From Galeopsis tetrahit (taxonomy: Eukaryota > Streptophyta > Magnoliopsida > Lamiales > Lamiaceae): DNA of 64,000 nt. This document shows positions 1 through 11,010 of the stretch, in pieces. The stretch lies in assembly GCA_963675135.1 (NCBI GenBank), contig OY776120.1:58772063-58836062 (forward strand), in the 5' to 3' direction. The position numbers were made by a program, and so were the translations under genes. Position 1 is the first letter of the stretch, and the number at the start of each line of letters is the position of its first letter. Under the pieces are notes generated by a model. That model was not told the origin of the DNA. It made no database searches and saw only the letters and a list, made by a program, of their open reading frames with translations.

Positions 1-1
1 T

Positions 2-349
2 ACTACTGAAGCCGAGTACATGGCTGCTGGTAGTTGTTGTAGTCAACTACTTTGGCTCATTCAACAACTTAGAGACTATAATATCTGTGAATCAAATGTT
101 CCTATATTTTGTGACAGTAACAGTGTTATTGCTATTACACAAAATCCTATTTTGCACACATGTTGTAAGCATGTTGATGTGAAACACCATTTTATACGTG
201 ATTATGTTGAAAAGAAAAATATTCGCATGGAGAAGATTCACACTGATATTCAAAGAGCTGATATCTTTACAAAACCATTGGCTGAAGCTCGTCTTAGAGA
301 ATTATGCATTAGTCTAGGACTAATTGATCTAGACCCTACTAGTATGTAG
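2..349 (+). CDS. pol: Ty1/copia pol C-terminal end (RNase H), partial
   Basis: This is the C-terminal end of a copia polyprotein, cut by the window start; frame 2 is open from the first codons to a TAG at 347-349. The motif TEAEYMAAGSCCSQLLWL near the start and ADIFTKPLAEARLREL near the end are the usual conserved end of copia RNase H, which removes RNA from the RNA-DNA hybrid during reverse transcription in the virus-like particle. The segment has no internal stop. It is closest in style to the pol of the young element at 44868-48257, but clearly a different family. Downstream on the same strand come a spacer, a broken third ORF, a polypurine tract and an LTR, so this is the 3' half of a plus-strand element whose 5' half lies outside the window. 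Confidence 0.93.
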   Translation, partial: TTEAEYMAAGSCCSQLLWLIQQLRDYNICESNVPIFCDSNSVIAITQNPILHTCCKHVDVKHHFIRDYVEKKNIRMEKIHTDIQRADIFTKPLAEARLRELCISLGLIDLDPTSM

Positions 350-1246
350 TTGTGTACTAACCAGACAGGTACATCACAAAGAAGTAAGGAGAACAGACAA
401 GTTACCACAGAAATAGAGCACTCGTCTACTCGTCAACAAGTCAGGTAAAACAAGGTCAGACAAGATGACCAAACAACCCGATGAGGAAGTTGGTAAAGCT
501 GAGGGTAATACTAAAGGGAATAAACATTTAAGGGGGAATCTATGATTTCTTAAATATCCTTATGTTGACTCTTAAGTTTGTTAAAAGTCATCTTGAGCGA
601 AACCTTGAATTTTGCATTTGATAGATATTCATTATAATTATTCTACTCTACTACTTATATCTACTCTCATACGTCGCACAAGATGAGACAGGTACATGTT
701 GATGTTCGACAGTCAGACAGATAAGCACAGTCGAAGGGGGAACTTGTATAGTGCAGACAAAGTCTACTAATCTATTCTGATGAACTTGAATAGACAAGAT
801 AAGCTCTCTCGTATTGTTAAATCCACTAAGTGTTCAAAACATGTATTAAGGATATTAATGTAATTTGATAATGCAAAATTTTGGAAAACCTAAGACTGGA
901 TATATACACTCCATCTAATGAGGTGTATACACCCAGTTCCCGCCTAAAACCATTGGACTAGGTCAGATGAGTACACTCCTCTGAACTAACCAATAGAAAG
1001 AGCGGATTCCAAAACTTACAATACCAAATCACATTATCCTCTCGATTACATAACTGAATACCAAGAGTCATTGTCGTTAGATCAAACAAATCAATCTTAG
1101 TCGTTTATTAAAAATTTTGATTTGTAACAAAACTGATCTTTCCTAAAATCTCTCCCCATGATTCACTTTACTTTCCTACTCTCAAGCAATCAAAATTTCT
1201 TGTGATTCTCATAATCTGTGATTGAAACCCATACATATCATTTATC
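350..1246 (+). other. Spacer between copia pol and third ORF, with internal PPT-like tracts
   Basis: I see no gene in these roughly 900 bases. They belong to the same plus-strand copia element. Two purine tracts resemble polypurine tracts: ATTTAAGGGGGAAT at about 527-539 and CGAAGGGGGAAC at about 733-743. The same kind of tract lies just after pol in the minus-strand elements (10981-10990 and 44838-44851). Repeated internal purine tracts downstream of pol are a published trait of the Sirevirus lineage; their role here is inferred. Confidence 0.55.
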
Positions 1247-4200
1247 ATGTCGATCGTTTCTATGTTCGATATTTCCACTAACATGCAAGCAAGATTTGAC
1301 CTAGGCAGGTACGTCTCGGAAGGAAAGGTGCATGTTGAAAGCTTCGTGTTCTTCAATGGAAGACACACCGACGACAACAAAGAGATTCCGTTGAAGTGCC
1401 TCAGATGTGGCCTGAGCCCTTATTTGGAAGCATTTCCAGAGGTTGTTTATGAAGAAGAAGAAGAGTTTGAGTTCTTCGCCACTGCTACTCGTCAAGGCGA
1501 CTCAATTGAAGCCTTTGTTGGTGGTAGTCGAGTGGAAATCACTCGAGAAGTGTTATTCGATACACTCTGTTTGCCTTCAGGTTCAATCAATGTAGAAATG
1601 CATGGTGCAGGGCAAGAATTAAGATACCTAAGTATTTTCTGCGGAAGGAAATTGAAATTAGGGCGAGATGGCAAGATTCTGTCCATTAAGAAGAAAGAAT
1701 TACTGCCCAAGTACAAAACTCTCCTCGACATTGCAAGCAAAATGTTGCTCGGAGTGACTGGAAGTTATGATTCAGTAACTCTCTAGAAGGCGAGGGTGAT
1801 GGCTGCAATTTATGATGGTATTACCGATGGAAACTGGTACATACTATTCTTGGATAGGTTGATGTACTTTGAAAAGAATGTAAGGGTGGACACCGATGCT
1901 GGAGAATGGGTGGTGTCTGCTGCGGTAAGTCTCGGTAACAAGCTTAGTATTCTTCTACCCGTCTTACTTCCAAACAAGATGAACTGGAGTAAGGGTAAGT
2001 CGTTTCATGTCTTGAAACATTATCTGAAGAAAGACGCACTCGATAGACAAGCTGAGAAAAGGTCTCTCGAGCGTGGGCAAATCAAAGTTAACTCAAGAGA
2101 CGTTATGTTGGAAGCCAACTCGTCTAGTGCTGAAGAAGACGAGGTTGAGGCTGGAACCAGTGGAGCGTTGGTTAATTATGTGTCGGATGAGGCTATGATC
2201 GAGCCTATTGATGATTCTGAGGAAACTCAATCAGGTGATGCTTTGGAGAATAAGAATGAGGATGCAGAAGCCTACAGACTGGTGAGAGTTGAGTCGAGTT
2301 CACCACCAGAAGAGAAGACTGAGTTGGTTAGTACTTCTTCTCATGTTATTTCTATTCCTCTGAATGTTCCGGTGAAAACCAAGGAAAGATCACTTCGATC
2401 TCATGTCAGACCTTTGTCCCGAACCATCCCTTTAAATGTTCAACCATTGGATTCAAACATTAGCCAAAACACTACTATATATGCATCAGCTGATACTCCT
2501 ACGGCCGACATACCAAACCAAGCCACATTAAAGCCCCAAGAAACCACAATCCAAATTACTCCTCCTCCCACAACAGAATATGTTGACCCCTCCAACCCAT
2601 CTATTCAGAGAACTCGTCTAGTTGACACTTCAACTACTGAGTTAAGGACCCCACTTATTCAGACCCCTCTCTCGAATAGATTTCGAGACTTAGTTCATTA
2701 TCCTATGTGCGTAAGGGAGAAGAGACTTCGGGCACAGATGACTAAGAATCTGAAAAAGAAGCTGCCATCTGTTGAGATAGATGTTGATTCTGAAGCATAT
2801 GAGAAGCTGATCCGAATCTGCACATGGGTTGCTCTATGCGAAGGACCTTGTGAAGATTTCTTTGAAGTTGCTTCTAGAATGGGTGGAATCTCCATTTTTC
2901 AGGATTGGGAGATGGAACAGAAGGAGACAAGTGGAGTGAGAAAGCATTTTGAACTTCTTTCACCCAAGGCCTTGACTAATCTTGTCAAGAAGATGCTTAA
3001 TATTCCTGATGAAGTTTTGTCATCAAGTTATCCGGAAGTAGGCATTCAATATTCTGAAGATGATTTCTTGCCTACTGATCCGATCATTGATTTGGATAAT
3101 TGCTCTGATCAACTGCGTGGAATGGTATTTGAATTTCAAGTGGAGCACGCACATGGCCCTCGATGCAATGTTGGTCAAATTACCAGACAGTTTGAGAAGT
3201 ATTTTCCGTCTGAGACGTGTGCTTACACTGCCAAGTTAGTCCAGTTGGTTCAGAAAGATCAACAAGTTGCTGAAAGAAGAGCAAGGGAAGAAAGGTTAGC
3301 CATTATACCTTACTGTCCTATTATTGAGCAAATTGATGTTGATGATCTTCCTGAGATAGTTGAAGACGAGGTCTTAACTATAGAGATGGAAGACGAGTTA
3401 GTTGAAGTTCTAATTCTTGATGAAAATGGAAGTTTCTGAAGTTATTCCTATGGAGACTGATCTAGTGTTGTCGCAATCAGTGTCGTCCACATCTATTGAT
3501 GATGAATTGAAGAAAGACTTGCAGAATTTGATTAAGTCTTCAATAGATGAGTTTTTTAAGTCGGATGTGAAGAAAGCTCTAATAGATCAGGATATGAATC
3601 TTGTAGAGAATTCAAAAGCTCTAATAGTAGATGAAGTTAACCAGATGGATGCTACATTTAGACAAGAAATGTTTACTCAGTTAGAAGAGTTCTTGCATAG
3701 TCAAGTTGAGTACTCAGAGCAGAGTTCACTCGAGTTCGCAAAGGTGTTAGCTCAAGAGTCGAAGAAGATGGAGAGACTCTATCGAGTGAAAATTGAAATT
3801 GCAGATGAGCAACGAAGAGAAGCTTCTGAGCAATTGATGCAAGCACGAGCTCTTATGACCGCAATGACTGAACAGAACAGATTACTTCATAACACTGCGA
3901 ATCATTTCAAGAATGAACTGAACTTGTCTACTATGAAGCTGGAGTTAGTTGCAATTGAACTAGACAAGTTGATGCAAGCTAAAACTCAACATAAGGACAT
4001 TGACAGAGTTGTTGAGATGATGAAGCAAGCAGTACAAGAAGAGATGACTCGATTCACTTCACTCTTTACTCTTAAGGCAAGTGATGAAGCCAAAAAGGGG
4101 GAAGAGATTGAAGGTGTGAACGCTGCTACTATGACTGATCTTGCTGCTGAAGAGACAAGTAGGCCAAAAAGAAGAAGACTTGTAAAGAAAGCGGATCTAG

Positions 4201-4670
4201 AACAGATCAGTGCAAGTGCTGAAGAGCAGAAGAGGTTGTTGAAAGGAAAATCTGTTGCGATTGAAGTTGTTCAACCCAGAACAAGACAAGTCAAGAGGAA
4301 ACTTGATCTTGAGAAAAAGAAAGAAGTATTAGGTGAAATACTTGCACGAATTGCTGATGAAGATGTTGAAGCTATTCATAAGAAGCAGAAGATTGAAGAT
4401 GGTCGTTATCCTTATGAGAACCTATGGAACTTGATCATGCGCATTGCTACTGCTGTTGGTTACAATATATTAGTTCCTGAATTTCCTAAGTGGATAACAC
4501 CACTACTCGGATCTGGAAAAAGAGTCGACTTCAACAAAGTGAAGAAGTTTGAAGAAGAGTTGCTCGAGAAGGAGAAGATAGACAATGAAGATCATATCTC
4601 TGACATTCACAGAAGAGTTCTCGATGCATTCAGTATTCCTAATCCAGATGCTGATAACATCAGTGAGTAA
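1247..4670 (+). pseudogene. Third ORF of copia element (env-like position), broken
   Basis: A long ORF follows pol in the plus-strand copia element. It starts at ATG 1247 and reads to 1783, hits a TAG (1784-1786) and continues in the same frame to 3439. It then continues in a second frame from about 3417 to a stop at 4670, so one nonsense codon and one frameshift break what was about 1,140 codons. The N-terminal third aligns by eye with the third ORF at 39465-44189: a leucine/arginine stretch, an acidic FF segment, then a block around KARVMAAIYDG that matches RIRIMAAIIDA there. The TAG falls just before that block. The middle is low-complexity and Ser/Thr/Pro-rich. The last part (about 3417-4670) is rich in Glu, Lys and Gln with heptad-like spacing, suggesting coiled coil, and has basic runs such as RPKRRRLVKK. 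I see no signal peptide or membrane span, so an envelope role is not supported by sequence. Confidence 0.72.
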
Positions 4671-4825
4671 TTGTAAGTACTTTACTTAGTTTCTATTTCA
4701 TTTTGTCTAAGTAATTGTAATCTACTGATCTTATGAATATGAATGAAAAGATAACACATTTTGAGAAGATAACTACTTAACTAATCTACTAGCTTTTAAA
4801 TATTTCAAGTAGTTTTGGCTTCATC

Positions 4826-4839
4826 AAAAAGGGGGAAAT
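4826..4839 (+). promoter_or_regulatory. Polypurine tract of plus-strand copia element
   Basis: AAAAAGGGGGAAAT lies directly against the LTR start TGTTGGG. This is the expected primer site for plus-strand DNA synthesis and fixes the upstream LTR boundary. Confidence 0.85.
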
Positions 4840-6133
4840 TGTTGGGAAATGAATCCTAATATAAGTCCTAATTTATGAAAAGAGAAGTAGTTTTGATAGG
4901 CCAAAAAGAGGACTTGAATATTTCTAAGTATGGACTGATCTAGTTATGGAAGTCGTCTTATGACAAGATCAGTAGAGTACAAAGTTAAAAGTTTAAGTAT
5001 GTAAAGACAAGTACGTTTTATAAGTACTGTACTATGTTATATTTGTATAGGTTTTATGATGAGCGAATAATAGTTGTATAGAAGCTCATATGTTTTTGTT
5101 ATTATTGATGTATAGATTTAAGGTGACTAAGCTGAGTTATAAAGCTTAATGTAATGTAATAGTTTTTTTAGGATTAGATGATAGGACTAGTATAGATTAG
5201 TTCATCATGGAATTCTACTACAGAAGTCTACTGAAGGAGATAAGAAGACTCGCAAGACAAGACAGGAAAAGAGAAGACTGGAGAATTGTCTAAGTATGGA
5301 AGACTAGACAAGTGCGCATAAAGAAGGAAAAGTCTTAAGTCAGAAACGCGTATGAAGAAAGTTATTGAAGAGTTAGTTATGGAATAACTAATTAACTGAA
5401 ACGTGTGGATGGATAAAGAAGAAACAGTTAAGAGGAAGTTATCAAGAAAGTTAGTTGGATAACAAACTATTCTTGATGTTCGGAAATCTATAAATACTTC
5501 AAGGTATTCAACGTTTAAAGACTACTAATACTACTGAAACTCGATATACTGAAGCGTTCTAAGAGGTATTCGAAGCAAAGAAGAAACTTGCAGAGTTAAA
5601 ATTCAGAAAGTTGAAGCCAGAAGACAAGTCAAATTCAAGAAGGCTACTACTGGATTAAAGAGAAGTTTTACTTTTACAGTTTTTGTTCAAGTTGCTAGTT
5701 GCTTGTAAAAATAGCTAGTTAGATCGAAGAAACACTTGGAAGTGTTATCGATAAGATCGAAGTCTTATTTCTTGGGACTCTAAGCCACAAGAACACACTA
5801 CTCGAAGAGAAGAGTAACAAGAATTTCGCAACTGGAGTTGTGAGAGTGGATGTAGACAAGTTGTCGAACCACTATAAATCTTGTGTGTTGTTTACTTTAA
5901 TGTTTTATTTGTTGTTTGATTGATTACTTGTTTAATTTATTAATCTGCATATAGAATAGACAAGTTCAGTGTTCATACAGAAGTTCAATTCGAAATTAGT
6001 TGAGTATAAATTATTGGGCTCATTGTAATCTGATAAATTCTGCATAAGTGTAAAGATTTTGAAAAGTCTATTCACCCCCCTCTAGACATTTTCCTAGCTT
6101 ACTCAATATTATTAACTCAACTAGGGACCTACA
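4840..6133 (+). repeat. Copia LTR (1,294 bp), plus orientation
   Basis: The LTR begins TGTTGGGAAATG and ends GGGACCTACA, so it has TG...CA ends. It is bounded by a polypurine tract on the left and a tRNA-Met primer-binding site on the right. Both sides being internal sequence means it serves as 3' LTR of the element ending here and 5' LTR of the gag that follows. No second copy of this LTR lies in the window, so its age cannot be judged. A TATA box sits at 5489-5496. Confidence 0.85.
5489..5496 (+). promoter_or_regulatory. TATA box in copia LTR
   Basis: TATAAATA within TCTATAAATAC, about 650 bp into the LTR, in the right orientation to start element transcription about 30 bp downstream. Confidence 0.6.
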
Positions 6134-6135
6134 AG

Positions 6136-6149
6136 TGGTATCAGAGCAG
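6136..6149 (+). promoter_or_regulatory. Primer-binding site (initiator tRNA-Met type)
   Basis: TGGTATCAGAGCAG lies two bases after the LTR end. It is complementary to the 3' end of plant initiator tRNA-Met, the common primer for minus-strand synthesis in plant copia elements. Confidence 0.9.
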
Positions 6150-6296
6150 TAGTTCATTGGACTGTTGTTTCTTGATTACCCCTACGGACTTTGAGGAAAG
6201 TCCTGGTTCTTGATTGTACTTGTTATTATCACCATTCTTGAAATCCTTATATCTTTGATTTTCTTGCTATATCTTGATACTAATCTTCTTGAAATT

Positions 6297-7605
6297 ATGG
6301 CAATGGAAATTAGTGCTAATAAACTACCCAAGTTCTCTGTTCAGGACTACGATTACTGGAAGCTGAGGATGGAAGCCATTTTCAGCTCAACTCATGATTT
6401 GATGGTGTCTGTGATTAAAGAAGGACGAGTCATGACGATGGTTCAAAACACTGCTGCATTGGACCCATCTAAAGTTGTCGGCGTGCTCGTCCCTAAACCC
6501 AGGTCTGAACTCACTTCTGAGGAAATGAGGCAGAACAACTTGGACAGTTTAGCAAAGAATTACATTTTACATACCCTTGCCAACGAGTATCTGGGAAAAG
6601 TATTAAAATGTAAGACTGCTAAAGAGATGTGGGATCGACTTGTTGTGATTTGTGAAGGGACCAGCTTGATCAAGGAAAGCAAGTTGTCTACTGTTGTTCA
6701 GAGGTTCGAATCATTTAAGATGAAGGCTAGTGAAAATATAGACCTGTTAGATACTCGTTTCACACGTGTTATGAATGATTTGGAAGTACTGGGAAAAACA
6801 TATACTAATCGTTAAATTAACTTGCGAATTCTTAAGAGTCTTGATGCTAGATGGAAGATGGTCAAGATGATCATCAAGAACACTCAAGACATTGATGAAT
6901 GGTCTGCTGAAACAATGTTTCAAACTCTTAAGGCGCATGAGTTCGATCTAGATGAGGATGATCCTATAGCCAGTAGTGATAGAGAGAATGCTGTGTCGAA
7001 AAATGTTGCTTTTAAGTCTACTTCGTCTAAGAGCTCTAGAATAGACAGGTCTAAGTCTAAGACTAAGTCTGCTAGCATAAAAGATGAGTTAGATAACATT
7101 GATCTAAGTCTGAAAATCAGATGAACTTTATGGTTAGGAGGTTCGACAAACTGAACAAGCGATACGGTAGATATAAGCGCTTTTACAAAGACTTTAGAGG
7201 TTCTGGTAACAAGGACTCGTCTGAGACAAGACGAGATCAAAACTCATCCGAAAGGAGAGTTGAGGTCTTGAAAGGAAACAGGCGAGATAGGAACTCTGAG
7301 GATAGGAAGATTAGACGTTCTGATAGACGAGATAAGAGAAGGGATGAATCTCTTGAGAAAAAGTCTACTAACGATCTACTTTGCTATCATTGTGAGAAAT
7401 CAGGTCATTACATTTACGAATGTCCGGACCTGAGCACTGATGATCGAAAGAAACGTAATGCAAGGCGTGAACGAAGATACAACAGGGGTAAGAAGGCAAT
7501 GATGGATAATGATGACTCTGAGACGGATTCAGACGAGTTGCCTTCGTCTTCATCTAGTTACCCTTCTGATCATGAAGAAGTAGAAGGTTTCATCGTGGAT
7601 GATGG
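6297..7605 (+). pseudogene. gag: Copia gag, truncated and broken
   Basis: Gag forms the virus-like particle and binds element RNA. I place the start at ATG 6297 (MAMEISANKLPKF) rather than the ATG at 6210, because the upstream 29 residues are hydrophobic with no counterpart in the related gag at 48258-50729, whose N-terminus also has LPMFSIDNYDFWK-type sequence. A UBN2-like gag domain occupies the first half (KEMWDRL, LLDTRFTRVMNDLEVLGK). A CCHC knuckle, CYHCEKSGHYIYEC, lies at about 7383-7424. A TAA at 6813-6815 and a frameshift near 7120 break the frame. The coding sequence stops near 7605, where a minus-strand copia fragment begins; protease and everything after it are missing. Confidence 0.85.
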
Positions 7606-7606
7606 C

Positions 7607-10292
7607 CTATATTTTGTCAAGGGTAATACATGTAGTATCTGCAAAGAAAAACTTTATAGTAAAATCACCCTCAACACCCTCAAAATCTTTTTCAAAAAGC
7701 TCTGACTCATCAGCAGCTTTCTCCTCATTTTCAATTATATTATTTTCTTCATCTTCATAGATAATCTCACATTCATGAAGATCAGGCCTCCTTTCACCAA
7801 GGGTTTCTTGAAGTTCAGATTTTACTTCAAGAATAACCTGACCCTCCTCACTTATTCCTTCCCCACCCTCTTTGTTTGGTGCACTCACAACCTTAGTGAT
7901 TTCTACCTCACAGTCTCTATTATCTCCATCTGGTTTTTCAATACAAAATTCCTTTTCAAATCCACTAGAACCTAAACCTGACTTCTCTACATCCTCACAA
8001 GGATCCATAGAGAGCAGTTGTTGGGAGATCACAGTGATTGGGCATTCCAAGGCCACTGAGTCATCCTAAATGGTTAAAAGCTGGTCAGTGTCCAACTTCC
8101 CTAACACTGATGAGGTTTTAACCAAACTAGTTTCTCCAATGGAAGTCTCAACATCATTCAGTTGTGCCTCAGGCTCATTTGAACCATCCTGGGCCGATGC
8201 TTCTTTGATTGTGTTACCAGCATTGGTCAACACCTCTGAAGTTTCAGAGTCCTTTGCACCTTCATAGGTCAAGTAATGTACCTTACTCTTCTGGGGACCA
8301 TGGGGGTTGGGGTTTTTGGGATCATCATCATCATTAGAACTGCTATCAGGGTGCTTGATCCCTTTGGCAATTCTATCTTTCTCCTCAGCAATTTTCTGTT
8401 CCACCAACTTGGTAAATACAGCTTCTTCTATCAGGAATCTTATCTTCTGAACACCAGCAAAGTGTAGAAGCCTGTTTTCTTCAATTTGCCACCAGCTTGC
8501 ACCCTTGTCTTGAATTATTTGATCAATCTCCATGATTGTCTTATCTTTAACCTCCACCAAGGCTCTAAGATCATGGAATTGCTTCTGTAGTCTTGGAAAC
8601 TCAGATAAGTTGGGATACAAGCTGTCCACATTGGCCTTAGCTACTCCTCTGAGGATACCCTCATAGGTATACTCCTCCTCATCATCAGATTGATGACTTT
8701 GGGTTATAGGAGAGTTGGCCTTTGTTTTAGGAGAGTTAGTTTCTGGATTAGGTTCAGGGACATTGGGTTTAGGAAGGTTGGATTCAGGTGCTTTTGAGAG
8801 CAATGTTCCTGAAGGGTTCTTGTTTATGGGTGTTGGTTCCATCATACCAGCCTCAAGGAATCTTGAATAAGAAAGCAAGTTTGTATCCAGAGGAGATTGC
8901 AACCTAGACTCATCTATTGCAATATCAGCTAACATGTTTATAGAACCTCTTTGAGCAGTTCCCTCTGGAGAATATCTCTTTGTAAGATCTAAGGGAATGA
9001 TAGGTTGGTTTTCAGGGGTTTTGTGGGTATTAGGAGAGTTGGACTCAAAGGGTTGGTTTTCAGGGAGTTTGGATTCTGGGGTTCCAGATCAGGAGAGTTG
9101 GACTTTGATTTGGATTTTGATCCTGATCTTCTTGCAGCTCTACTTTCCTTGATCACCTTCCTCAAGGTCTCCTCCTCCTTCAAACTTTGCATTTTTGCAA
9201 AAGTTTTCACCCTTCTCTTGCTAGGCCTTGAGCTTCCACTTTCCTCTTGGACAACTTCCCTGTCCCTTTTCTTTGAGGCAAATGCCTTCTTGCTTTTCTT
9301 TACTGCCATGGGGAACTTTTTCCTCACCTCTTCTAAGTCAGATGGCACATTTACACCTTCTTCAACAACTTTCTCCAACTCTGCTGAAGTGTCAGTTTCC
9401 TCTTCTGAAAGGATTTGGGTCATCCTCCTTGTCTTGACAGCCATTGCTTTTATCCTAGGCTTCATCTTAGGCTTCTGCTCTTCCTCTTCAGCAGGTTTGG
9501 CCACCAACATCTTCCTCCTTTCAGTTTTCTTGGACAACTTTCCCTAAAGGATATTTTGGGCTGGAAGAGGTTTGGCAAAGGTTTGCATCTGTGAGTAGTG
9601 GGAAAACCTTTCAATCAGGAGACTTGCCCTTGTGCAATATCTCAGTTTGCTTTCCACCACTACTTTGAAATGAGCCTTCACTTTGAACTTGGCTTTGTCC
9701 TTCATCATCTCACCCATGATGAAATCTCTCCAGTTGAATTTGATGCCTTTATCACTTGCATCAACAACAGCAGCCATTATCCTCAATCTTGGAAGGCTTA
9801 CTTGCTCTAAGCTTCTATTGTTACTAAGAATACTCTTAGTAACCACCTCAAATAAAGTCTGAAACACTAATTTCAGGGTATTCTTGTGTTGAGCAGATTC
9901 AAGAGGTGCTGGAATGATGAGCAATCCAAAAGCAGCTTCTAAATCTTCTTCTGAGATGATGATGGTATGAGCAGTTTCCTCCTCTTGATCTTCATCAACA
10001 TAAGTGAGCCTTGTATGAACTTCTCCTCCAGTGGTTTTGCCCTTCCATTTGAGGAATGCAAAAAACTCAGCCATATATTGTTCAAGGCATGATTGGGCTT
10101 TGTTTCCATGAATTTCTGAAGGCCTGCCCTTCTTAACCATCTTAGAACAGGGGTAACCTCTGGAAGTTCACTTTCAAAGGATATGATGGGCTCAAAGGTG
10201 AGGTTGTTCTTATGGCTTAGATAGGAGAAATCTATGTCTAACCTTTCATCAGACAAGTTGACTATCCTGTCTTGCCTAACTTTAGGTGCCAT
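7607..10292 (-). pseudogene. Third ORF remnant of decayed copia fragment
   Basis: Homologous to the third ORF at 39465-44189 along its length. The start MAPKVRQDRIV at 10292 matches MAPKVRPEMLV there, and blocks such as FEPIISFE, LRWLRRAGLQKF, SLLIERFSHYSQMQTF, WWQIEENRLLHFAG and EEGQVILEVKSELQE are shared. Reading requires two frame changes (near 10000 and 8950) and passes two in-frame stops (9544-9546 and 8063-8065, the second at a CAG codon in the intact copy). The sequence ends at about 7607 in the region that reads ISLDQIFAD in the intact copy, so the coiled-coil and C-terminal portions are lost. Confidence 0.82.
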
Positions 10293-11010
10293 TGATGACT
10301 GTAAGAAAGCTTGGGAGTGTTGGAGAATTTTTGGTAAGGGTTTGAGAATTGTAATGTACGTGAGAAAGAATGAATTTGGATTAGGACTTCTTAAGACTTG
10401 TGAATATTCTAAAGGAATGTTTGTCATTGAGTTGGTGAGTCTTAAGGCAATTCAAAGGTTGATATTTTGGGAAATCAAAACTAGACGGTCAGGATTGATT
10501 CTGGGGAGTTAGTCATCAATTGATCCAACGGCTCAGATTTGAATTAAATGCAATAAAACAGTTTTATCAAATCGTGGGATAAGAAGTTAAGGCTTTTAAG
10601 CCTTGTGGAAGTTATCAAGGTAGATTGTGGGCTAAAAGTGTAATGCAAACAAGAATTAAATCTTTTGCATTAAATGCATGAAAAGGACATATTGGGTAGG
10701 GGACAAATTAAATCTTTGAAAAGGTGATGGCTTGAAGAGGAATGGGACAGCCATCCAAATAGGCAATGATTACCCAAAATAGGTGCTTATCATCCCAAGA
10801 TTTTGTGAGTAATAGCTATTTCAGCTTATCTTGCCCCACATGGACAACTACCCTGACCCAAAACACCTGAAGTGGCCCAGAACAATAAATTGGTCTGCCC
10901 AACTACTCTGAACATTTTTGGGTCATCTCCTCTGAACTAGAGTAGTTTCTTTGCCCAAGATTGCTGAAGAACATTTCATGTTCCCCCTTACTCCTTGAAC
11001 TCATTTGGAC
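10293..11010 (-). other. Spacer between pol and third ORF of decayed copia fragment
   Basis: No gene seen. The interval aligns with the spacer at 44190-44867. It keeps an internal purine tract (AAGGGGGAA on the minus strand, 10981-10990) just after the pol end, as in the intact copy. Confidence 0.6.

Noticed and set aside
6210..6296. 29-residue hydrophobic extension of gag as a signal peptide
   Set aside because: It has no counterpart in related gag proteins, and the ATG at 6297 begins the conserved part. Gag of these elements is cytoplasmic.
9005..9547. 180-residue plus-strand hydrophobic ORF
   Set aside because: It is the complement of the Lys/Glu/Ser-rich part of the third-ORF remnant; phenylalanine and leucine runs are a mirror artefact.
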